Positions 40,801 to 52,800 of a stretch of DNA of 64,000 nt are shown in pieces (position 1 is the first letter of the stretch; each line of letters opens with the position of its first letter). The notes below the pieces were generated by a model, which was not told where the DNA came from, searched no databases, and saw only the letters and a program-made list of their open reading frames with translations. Both the position numbers and the translations under genes were made by a program. The stretch spans positions 7,383,606 through 7,447,605 of the forward strand of contig NC_088305.1 of the NCBI RefSeq assembly GCF_032854445.1, in the 5' to 3' direction. The stretch comes from Liolophura sinensis (taxonomy: Eukaryota > Mollusca > Polyplacophora > Chitonida > Chitonidae).

Positions 40801-43800
40801 TCGATATAAATATCAGTTAGCAATTTAGTGATTTCATAGGCATTTAAATGGAATAGTGAAAGACCATTTAACAATGTCCATGAAAATAGTTGGTTATATT
40901 TTTAGAAATTTTCCAACTGAGTAAAAAAGTTTTAAGAAATCAGAATCTTCGGCGGTGTGTAGTGTCTCAGAGGTTATCAGTGACGTCACACCCATATTCT
41001 TTCCTTGAAACAGCTCAATTCAAGGTCCAGATCTATATGTATATGCATTTAAAATGATGAAATTAAGCAATATATATGTGTGTTAAGCGGCAAAACCTTG
41101 ATGCGTCGTCACTGGTCCAAGTATGGTCAGATAAGTTATCCATAGCATCCACAGTTACTAAACTGGATTTCTCTGACTTGAAAAAAATTCTAAAAAAATA
41201 AATCCAACTATTTTGGTGGGCATGCATTTTTAATGGACTTTCATCAGACCTACTTGTGTGCTTCGTGTTTTCTTTGCCCTTAAGGGCCCTGCCCGGTTTC
41301 CTCCCACTATAATGCTGGCCGTCGTCGTATAAGTGAAATATTTTTGAGTACGGCGTAAAACACCAATCAAATAAATAAATAAGTAAATCTTTGCCTTTAG
41401 GAAAAATGTTATTAATTTGAAAAGATCGAAGCAAATCCTTCAGGTCATGTCAAGTGTTTATAATTAGGCTACACTTAACCTTTAAAGATAAGAATTTGAA
41501 TTAAGACATAAGTGTGTAAGATAAAAGTCGTTTTTTCTATCTTCACCAGTGGGTGTGATTTTGACAGTCATGTTCATGTAGAGTCTGACAATTTGACTTG
41601 ATTTATAAATCATTCATGAATACATACAGATAATGGTGAAGTTTTGCCACTTTTGTTAGCACAGAGTACATATGACTGTATTGATATGAAAGACTTTATC
41701 TCTACCAGACTTTCCTTGTTGTGATATGACTGAAAAATTGTAATGACGTTAAACTCCAGGCGTTCATCCATTCATTCCTTCTACAAGACTTCACCATTCT
41801 TCTGTAAATGTCAGACTCCAAATTGGAAACATCTTTGGTAGTGTTGTGCAATATCCTTGTCTTTAAGTCCCAACAAAATGGCAGGCTAAAATCTACAGTT
41901 TAAGTTAACTCTCACCTGTAGCTTTAGGTCACGGGGTTTGCAGGATTTCTGGCAGAGGGCAGAAGTTTACTTCTGACACTTCATTTTCCGCAATCAAATA
42001 TAAATTTGATTACGCCTTAATTGTGTACAGAAGTGACAATGATTCAGTGTGGCAACAAATGCCAGGGAAATGAAAATTAAAATTATGTGAGGAGTTGAGA
42101 TCAAATTTGTCAAGGTGTATGTATAAATCATGTCACCTCACCTGGATTGATGTAAAATGGCGACCATTTTCTCACATTCCACTTTAAATAGGAATGACGG
42201 TGAAAACGGTGGAGTTTGCGTATCCTAGAGGTGGGATTGCTTCGCAGATGTACATGTTTGTTGTTGCCACGATGGCTGAAATATTTGTCAGTGCGTCGTT
42301 AACCAATAACCATTCATTTATTCTTTTGTTGGATTCTAGCCGGCAGTAAACACCAGTTAAATAGATAATTTCTAAAATTTTAACCAGTTCTCTTCAGCTA
42401 CAAATTTAGGAAGAGTTGATATTCAATAACAGATCTTTGTGTTCTGCTTAGGATTGTAATGTTTCCATTTCATTTGATTTCTATTCAGGATCTGAAGGAC
42501 AGGTTCCTGAACAAAACCAAGGTCATGGAGAATGGAAAAAGACTGAAGTAAGAGAAAAGTTGATCTCAGTCATATCAGACTTTTTATCAAAAGCTAAGCT
42601 TCCAAGACCATAAAATAGGGAATTGCTGGAGAGCTCCTCTTAACTGCAGTCCCTCCAGATCTGTCCACCCCCTTGTTTATGTGTTATTTCTTCAACTCTT
42701 GTTTAGCCAATTTATAAAACTCTATCACACTTCAGCAACCTTGACCAAGTTTTTTTTCAAGGGCATTTCATGCTTATGAATATTGTAAAGAAACGGTCAC
42801 ATTGGCATTAAGATACACATGTACTGCATACCTTTTTTCCATCATTTGCGATATTCATAATGCTTTGTACCAAACTTAATTAAATTAATTTTTTAGGAAA
42901 AACTGGACATCATCATATGTGCTTTTGTCCGGGTCTAACCTGGTATTTTACAAGGACCAGAAGGCCTCGCAGGTCCGTGCCGGGTCCCCTCATGGGAAGC
43001 CCGACTTCATCATCAACTTACACGGAGCTAATGTAGAGTTTGGGGGCAAAGACTTGTCCAGCAAGAAAAATGTGATACTGGTGAGTTCAAAAATTGTCGA
43101 CTTTATGTACAACAGCTCATGCACTGGTCTTTTTATTAAAGTATTTGCTCTAAAAATTAGTTAAAAAAAAAAGTGCATTTTGAGATACAAATAAAGGTGA
43201 TTAAATATTGCTTTTGGAGGTGAAAGTCACGTTTTTGCGGTAGGATATCGTCTTCTGTCTGAATCTCCTTGTTATTAAGCAAGTTATCTCCGCTATATGG
43301 CTGTAACATTGCTTAAGTGATGTTATCACCCACGATCATTCGTTCATCCTGCGTGTACATGCGCCTTCCAAGCAGATTTTGAAACATTTTTCTAAAGTCA
43401 ATAGGACTTTCATGATCAAATGAAATTAATTACTTTCTCATGGACAACATATTATGTCTTATATTTTTTGTATACACACATTTTTGAACTGTTTGTAGTT
43501 GTATATTGTGGCTTTTGTGTCCATCATAGTAAATCTTTGATGCTTCATGTCACGATTGTAAAAGAGAACCAGCCCTTACTTTGTGTCTTTCGCATTCTTT
43601 GCCTTGTAGGTTTTCCTGCAGGTTTTCATATGACTTTTTACAGGTTGATTTGATTATAAATAACACAGTTTGCCATATTTTCTCGTCAGCTGACGACGGC
43701 ACGGTCTAGTGAGGACCTGACCCAATACCTGCTGCAGTCTGACGACAACTCACGGATACACCACTGGTACATTACCCTGTCTGATGTGGTGGAGCGGATC

Positions 43801-46800
43801 GTGAGTGACTTTCACTTTCACTTTTAGTAACCAAACAGAGAAGAGAATTTCGATGCTGGCTTCCATCATAAAATCGTAAAATATTCATGAACAGTGGATA
43901 AAATCAATCAAATAAATAGATAAATCAATCAATCAATGATCAGGGAACTCTGTGGGGGTTGCCGTAACATGAGTTCAAATCCAGCTCATACTGTCTTCCT
44001 CTGCATATGTGGGAAGGCCTTGCAGCAACCTATGGATGGTCGTGGGTTTCCCCTGGGTTCTGCCTGCTTTTCTCCCACCATAATGCTGGCTGCCGTCATC
44101 GTACAAGTGAAAGATTCATCAACATTAACAAATATTCTTTTCAGAGTATGGCGTGAAACACCAGTCAACTAAATAAATGAATATTTCCTGATCTCCTAAA
44201 ATCATCTTATCATGGGTGCAAAGCTGGTTACAGTATGCTTTTGCTGACATTTATAAAATTTTGTGCATGAGGACAAATCCAGTTTGGTGGACGACTGAAC
44301 TATGGATCCAGGATTTTTTTATCGCTCTTAAATTGATAGGAAAGAAATTCACAGCATTGTCCCTTTTTTCTGTAGTGATGGTGGGAATTTTCTTATGTGA
44401 AATTGTCTTCTAGTTAGTCATGTGATAAGGACGTAGAACCTATTGTTACAGAGACAGGGTGTGGAGCTACCCACAGACCTGAACGGCAGCCCGGGGAAGA
44501 AATCACCTGTCAATTCTGAACCTAATCAGCTGAAGAGGGGAAAGTCTACCAAAGGGAAACCTGGAGGCTCAGGTAGGGGGCAATAACAACAACACTCAGT
44601 CCCTTACATCATGTATCCCTTACTGGATGTATCCTCGCCTGATTAACCCTTTACTGAACTCATCTTTCACATGATATATCCCTTAATGAGCTCATCCTCA
44701 CCTGATTTATCTTACTGGACTTATATCTCACCTGATAAATCCCTTCCTGGACTTGTCCCTTACTTGATATATACCGTACTCAACGTGTCCTTTACATGAT
44801 ATGTCCCTGTCTGGACTCATGCCTCACCTGACATATCCCTTGCTGGACTCGTCCCTCACCTGATGTATTCCTGTCTGGACTGGTCCTTTACCTGATATAG
44901 CCCTGTGTGGACTCATGCCTCACCTGATATATCCCTTTGTGGACTCGTCCCTCACCTGATATATCCCTTTGTGGAATCGTCCCTCACCTGATATATCCCT
45001 CGCATGCTTCGTCCCTCCTTTGATAGTATTAGTTACCTGGTTACTCAATGATAGGATATGGAAGTATATGGTGTCAGTAATCGTCATGTGAAGGTTACAG
45101 ACATCGTATAGCTCTGTATCCTGTCAATGAGTAATCATGTAGTGAAGTTAATCTGCAAAAGACTCATCAATTCAGTGCAGAAAACGGATGTGTAGGTGAA
45201 TTGCTTCTGAGATGGGAACATTGTTTTCACAACAAAACTAAGGGAGACAACCTACTCAGCAGACACATTTGACTTTGTAGGATACAAGAATATACACGTC
45301 CCCTACCTGCAATGAAAAAGGAGTATTTTGTCTGCAGGATAAATGCCTTTCTCTCACCTGTCCCTCAGTGTAATAATGTAACAGGTGCACATTGTCATTT
45401 TGTATGCCGATCTTCACATTTAATATTATTTTGATTTGAGTGGGTTATGTAGTTGATCAGTTTAGCAAATATTAACTCATTACTGTAACCTCACAAATTA
45501 AAGCTGAATTTCAGGTGGATCTATTTCTGACTTTGTGTCTTGGTGGCTTTGTTCGAATATACTAGCATTAGAAATATTTGGCATACTCTAATTCTTCAAC
45601 GCATTTTCGCAAGGTATTTTTTCAGTCATATTCTGAAGGCATTATTCTGTTTTGACTGATATAATTATACTTTTTGTGAAGCACTGGTCGACCCGTATCA
45701 GTATAATGGCTGGGGCGGGGCGGCTTACTTGCCTTCGGTAAGTTGTCTCAGTGAAGCAGCATTAGATAAAAGAGCGGTGGAAATCCGTCCTGCAACAAGG
45801 AGGCATATTACATACACCCTAAGGATTCCTTCGTCATCTGAAATATGACTGAAAAATTGTTGAGTACGACGTTAAACCCCAAGCACTCACTCACTCAATT
45901 TGTGAAGCCTTGAAATTGGCTAATCCAACCAATGAGATTTGGTAATTAGGGTAATTGGATAGATGATGTATGGTTTCAAACCCAGCCTGGTACAGAGGTG
46001 TTGTAGATTCCTTGTCTGTAACTTTTGTGGGGCCTTTCATTGTGTTGTTATACATTTATTAGCGTTACTCATGTGGCTGTTTGAGCAGTCGAATGTTTGT
46101 TGAAAATTCACTTTTTTTCCACCAAGTGTGGTGTACATGCCTGTATGGTTTCTGTCGCGCAGGAAAGAGAGAAGTTCTTGAGTATAGCACAAATAGAATG
46201 AGTAATCAAGTAAAATAAATTTGACATATACTATATGTACAGATTTGTACAAATATAAAATTTGCCAGGGATCATGGTATCATGTCATCTGCTGCATCTT
46301 CCTGACGTTGTCGTTACTTTTGCCAGGTATAAGTCGATCGGTGTCAACTGAGGAGACAGTCTCGCAGGAACGCAAAAGAAGGATACGAGATATTCTCTTT
46401 CATTTTATGACCCGAAGACCTAGTCCAGAAGTGTTGAAGGAGAAAGGTATCATAAAAGGTAATCTGGACGTAATATACAGTTTTCTTAGTTATTTCCTCT
46501 TGCGACCATTTATAATTACATATTTCATGAAGCAAGTTTCATCATTTGCATGGCATTTTTTAATGCCTTGTTTTGCCTTGTGAGAAAAACAGATTCTTTA
46601 ATTTTGAAAATTGCGGAGGAATTCATGAAAAGTCCTAAGCGTCAGCATGTGTATACTAATGTGTACATGTATGTTCTGATGTGTACATGTATATACTGAT
46701 GTGTACATGTATGTATTAATGCTAGCATATCTTTATCCGTCTAATGAATGATCATTAGCAGAGTTTAGTTCACTTTTTCAACTACATGTACGTACACATT

Positions 46801-49800
46801 ACGAAATTGTGCAATGCTGATCTTCAAATTTTGTCATTTTGGGCACCAGAAGTCATGAATTATGGTCAGATTTGGTCATTAATTTTTGCTTCGAAACATC
46901 TTTAATGTACAGATTGACAAGTAATACATATTTTCTTCTTTGTTTCCCTGTAGATGTGGTGTTTGGATGTGACCTGAAGCAGCTGTGTGAGAAGGAAGGG
47001 GCCTCTGTACCCTTCTTTATCAAGCATGTTATCTCCTGTATAGAAGGTCAAGGTCAGTGTACCAGGCATTCAAATTGTTAAATGTGTCCGTCGTGAAGTC
47101 GGGAGACCTAGGATTAAATCTGGGTCAGGTCATAAAGACTGTAAAAATGGTACTTATTGTGACCTCACTTGACACTCAGCACTGAGCGGTTAGAGCAAGG
47201 AAATAGGATTTGTTTGCCCTGTGTCATTATAATGTGACTGGGTGGGGAGTCATGCCTGGTGTCTTTGGCACCAAATTGTTAAGTATGATGTTACATAAAA
47301 CGTTAAACCCAAATTTATACATCCATATCTTCCATAGCAGCCAGAATTGAATATATCACAGTACGAGTTTACTGCAGGCTGTCCTTGTTTGCTTGGTCAG
47401 GAGATATACATCAGGAGGGTTTTTCTGTGTTGGTTTATATGGAACCTTGAAAAACCTGGAAGTAAGCTTTCCAAGCCTTGAAAAGCCTGGAAGTAACTTT
47501 TCCAAGCCTTGAAAATCTTGGAAAATAAGGATGGTTATTTGTAGTTGGGCTGGGAAAGGCATTTAAATTCCGACTACAGAACCCGCCCAGGTACTCTACA
47601 CCTATGTAGTATGCCCTCACTCCTTTAAGGAAATCTGTTGTTCAATATCTTTGAAATTGCTTTATGCACTGTTAATGCACGGAAATCTCAAACCATTATT
47701 GTCATTTTACAATGCTTCATGCTTGTGTAAATGTAGAATATTTATTCCCAGTAGCCTGGAAATTGGGAATTTTGAGCCTCGAAAATCCTTTTAAAAAGCC
47801 TTGAAGAAGCATAGAAATCTAAAATGTTTGCAGCATACAAACCTGGTGAAACTGCTAACATGTTTCATGCTTAAGTTTTTCACTACAATGGAAAGAGTGA
47901 GACTATTCTCCTCGGTGGGGAGTGGTGTGGAGGTTGAATCCCAAACTTAGACAGGGAATTTGCAGATACCCACGCTTACATTGTTCATGCAGGCACATCA
48001 CTCACATGAGGCAGTGGCTAGCAGAAGACCAGGTGAAAGATAAACTTGGGAAGATATAAGGAAAGGAACAACGTTTGGTAAAACATATTCTGAGAACTAA
48101 GGTTGATAATATCTGGAAATTAATGTACACATCATATGTAAATTATGAACGTCAAGGACAGCTAGCTTTGTACTTGAAGCTTTTTGTGTTTATTTTTGAG
48201 TTGGTGTTAATTCCCATGTTATTTAGACAATGTTTTCACTGCCATGTCCCTGCAAGTCAGGCATGTTGGTACTTGCAATCAAAATGGCAAATACCTGGAT
48301 GTCTGCGTTCTGGATTTGGCTGGTGGCATTAAGCCATAATCGTTCATTCACTCAAATACATGTAGCTAAATGTACATGTATTAATGGCCCTGATCTGTTA
48401 CAGGACTCAATCATGATGGCATGTACAGAGTGAGTGGGAATGCCTCACAGATACAGAAACTGAGATGTATGGTGGATCAAGGTACGTCCATCAACTCTTA
48501 ACCAATCAGATTACAGAAACTTAGATGTATTGTAGATCAAGGTATGTCAATCAACTCTTAACCAATCAGATTACAGAAAGTTAGATGTATGGTGAATCAA
48601 GGTACGTACATCAAATCTCAACCAATCAGATTACAGGAACTTAGATGTATGGTGGATCAGGGTACGTCCATCAGCTCTTAACCAATCAGATTACAGAAAC
48701 TGAGATGTATGGTAGATCAAGGTACATCCATCATCCCATGTTTCTAGTAAACCTCAAAACACCTTTCAAAACTTAAAGAGCTTCTTTGGTGTCAAAACAT
48801 CTGTGTCTTAAAAGCAGGGTGAATTGATAAAGACTGGGATAATCTGAATGACTTTCCTAAATTGTGAAAATATTGCCGTGAATGAAAACCGATTTCATCA
48901 GAGTATAGGGAAACGAAATATTTCTGTCCCTTCCACTTTGCCTGGTGTGATGTCACCTACGAACACACGACGATCGCTGACGTATATCCACAAATGACGC
49001 TACCCTTTCGAAAGCTCTTGACGTCATCCCAGCATAAATGCCTTACTCAACGTCACATCTGCCTGATTCGACATCATACAGGGAATATTACCACGTCACA
49101 TCAGGAAAATTTAACGGACACAGCCGAAGAATTTGTTTTTCATGGAATATTCAGTTACATGGGTTAAATAGTGTTATTCATCAAAATCCTATTGAAACAT
49201 GGTGTTAGGCTTACTCCGTAGGATTTTTTTCATAACATTGTAATATTTCTACACAATTTGTATTCTGACCAGAGTGGCACTTTAATAGAACTCTCAGAAT
49301 CAGGAAAAATGGGCAAGTTAGTCATGGACGAAATTTGAGGTCATTTAGTGTACTTTCTAATTCCTATCTAATTAATACATGCATATTGGCATATACATGT
49401 ATACGTGCATGTTTTAGTGTGGGAATTTCAGTATCAGTGTTCTGCTGGGGTCTGCAAACTATTATAATTTAATGAAAAGCGTATTAAATTGACAACACAT
49501 GCCTGGATATTTTACAATGCAGTAGAATACTCTTTATTACATATCCATAGAGTCAGTTAAGTGTCAAGTAAATCGAATGGAGCACACACATGCTCAGCAT
49601 TTTATTTTATTTTTTTCACATTAATGGAATTCATACCAAAAAAAAAACATATTGATAACCTCATATAACATGTAATTAAATACAACACATGCTTTTATTA
49701 AAGTTAATTAGGTAATGCAGTACTCCTTTTTACCTCACACACTTCCCCAACCACCACCCGATAATACTAGGTATCTGATGAGTACATATGATTTTAAACT

Positions 49801-52800
49801 TAATATCAAATGAAGCATGCTTCATTAAACTCTTTATGGTTTTACAAAAATCAACCCACATTCAGGGAACCTTTACTGGATGTGTCAGCCTCCCCACAAA
49901 CCCTCACTCTCACCCACGCCCCTGTCTCCCCCCCTCCCTCCCCCCAACTGTGTTTTACATCCTCTCGGACACATGCCATTCAGCTGTTGCCAGGAATAAA
50001 TCCTGTCGTCATGTCATTCACATATCGGAGAGTTGTCAAGCTGTGAATTGCATCACGCAAATTACATCGTCCTGTATCAGTTCAGAGGAGATCCAGTGCA
50101 CATCAGTACCTGCCACCACCCACCCCTCCCCACCCCTCCCCACCCATACCATCCCATTCAGGACCGTGCTGACTCTTTGGTTTCTTAATGAAGCCTTGAT
50201 TTCCCTGATCAGTTTTGCCATAGCCTGAGAGATATCGTTGTTCATGGTGACTTGTTAAGAATCAGTAGTTGCCAGTGTTTTGGGGGCCAGTGCCAATGTT
50301 TTAGTTAGTCTTTTAATACATTGGTAGAAGACAACTCGTCTATACCACCATCATGGCATGGAAAAGTTGGCCAGTTACATGCCAAAGTTCTGTTCTTTGA
50401 AAAAAAAAAGACCACATTAGACCAAATGTATACATGTACATTCAGCTATAAAGTATCCCACATGAAGTTTTAAAAAAAAAAACTTTTATACTGTTTTGTT
50501 CAAGTGAGCTTGAACCTGGACGTTGGAAATCCGAAGGTGCTGCCAGTTTATCAATTTTAACCAATCATGTGCGAGTTATTTCTGTAACCAGAGAACTCAG
50601 CTGTTTCCGATGGTATCATCTCAGCTGTCTGTTGCCTGTAGTAGGTAAATGCCTGAGGTACAAGTGCTGCAGCCTCATGTTTCTGGTTTGTCTTTAATGT
50701 GGATTATCTCATGGCATCATAAGAATTCCACAATAAAAGTTGATTTATATAGTTCCCAAACACATCAGATCGGCCCAGTAGCACAGTTGGTAGAGCGTCC
50801 GCTTCTGGAGCGGTAGATCTTGCATCAACCCTGGGTCGAGTCACACCTAAGAACTCAAAAGAGGAAGTTGTAACTTTCTCGTTTGGTGTTCAGCATGAAG
50901 GGGATAGTGCAACTACTGGATGACCCGTATCAGTATAATGGCTCGGGCGGGGCGGCTTACCTGCCTTCGGTAAGGCGTCTCAGTGAAGCAGCATTAGATA
51001 AAAGAGCGATGGAAATCCGTCCTGCAACAAGGAGGCACATGACATGCACTCTAAGGATTCCTTCGATACCATGTGACTGAAAAATTGTTAAGTACATTAA
51101 AACCATAAGCACTGACTCACTCACGAAACACATCAGAACAAAATTGCTGTTGTCGTTAAGGACTCGTTCGACCCTTCTTCTGAAATAACTACATGTACTG
51201 TTAAATTATTTTTTTTGTCTTTTCTTTTGAAACCAAGCACCATGGTTTTGTAAACCTCTAACACTGGCCACCACCACACAAGTGGAAGTCACTGAACATT
51301 CCGTTATTATGTAACACAAGAATCAAGTTAATAAGCTAAGATAAGCCCTACTCTTGTCTTGGGTATGTTGACTCAGACGTTCTACGTTATAGCCTTTAGC
51401 AGTCTGTTATCTGGCTCCAATTTTTTGTCTGTTTTTAAAACGATTGTTCATTCTGAACAGTTCATGACAGTTCATGATTTTACCAAATCAAATTACAGGA
51501 CAAGTCTGAGGCGTTTCATTGTTTTTCAGTAACGTTGAAATCACCAAATGAAGTTTTCATTTTCAGATCAAACTTACAATTTTCATGACCCAAACGTTTG
51601 GGACATCAACGTCCTCACCGGAGCCCTGAAACTTTTCTTCCGAGAGCTCAAAGAGCCGCTGTTCCCGTTTGACTCTTACAGCAGATTTGTGGATGCCATT
51701 CGTAAGTGCTGTAATTCTTCATATTTTTAAGACAGATATTAGTAATATATTATGTTCTTGTCCCAGTTGTTGTTGTTGTTGCCTCAAAGTCAAGTCCTGG
51801 CCCAGGATCGAACCAAGAAAATGGTAGTTTGCTGCCATCTCGCTTTGTATGCAACACTGAGAGGTTAAAGCGAGGAAAAATGACTGGTTGACCTGGTGTG
51901 AGTATAATGTGACTGGGTGAGGTGTCATGTCTGGTGTTTTTGGCATGGTACTTCAGTGGTGGCAGCACTTTGGCGGCATGGACTTACCCTATCGTGAGAA
52001 GACATAATATATATATCTACACACATCAAATGACATGTACAACATTGAACCCCAAGCATATATACAGGTATTAGCAAAATATTACTGATTAGAACATATG
52101 ACACCAATTTAAACTGGTTTTGCTGTAGTGCTACATCTTGTGGTCTTGAACATATGAATGGTTTTAAAAGTTGCTCTCAATTTTCGAAATAAAAAAAACA
52201 TTGTTTGTTGTTAAATGAATAATTTTAATCTTGAGTAAAGGCATTAAGAACCTTGGTTATGTTAATGACACTTGATTTCTCTTTTCCTCTCTGAGAATTC
52301 AGGAGAATTGCTGAGGGCATTTTTTTTTATCATTATTTTATGAGAATAAAACACAACAACTTTTGCGATCCACTAAATGGATCAAGTGCGATAGGCTACT
52401 AATATATGAGGAAATACTAGCACTCTTAATTTATTGCCATGGAGACATGTCACAATATAACCACCTTGAAACCTTTTCAAAATCATCTACAATATGAATA
52501 ATCTGTTTCTCTCATTTTATAGAGGTTCCCCAGAGCTCGGCCAAGCTGAGAGCCTTTAAAGAAGCTGTAAATGCCCTTCCCAAATGTAACTATGAGACTA
52601 TAAGGCTGTTGTTCAGACACCTGAAAAAGTGAGTAGTACTCTTGTCTTATGTGCACACACTGTTCTGTAGTTGTTCACACCTTTTTAATGCGAGATTTAT
52701 TTGATTTCTTTATTTGATTGGTGTTTTATGCTGTACTCAAGGATATGTCACTTATACAACGACGTCCAGCATTATGGTGGGAGGAAACTGGGCACAGCCC

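Noticed and set aside
50768-50850. A tRNA gene
   Set aside because: The A- and B-box-like words are the head of a full-length SINE of family 2, and the acceptor stem is not completed.
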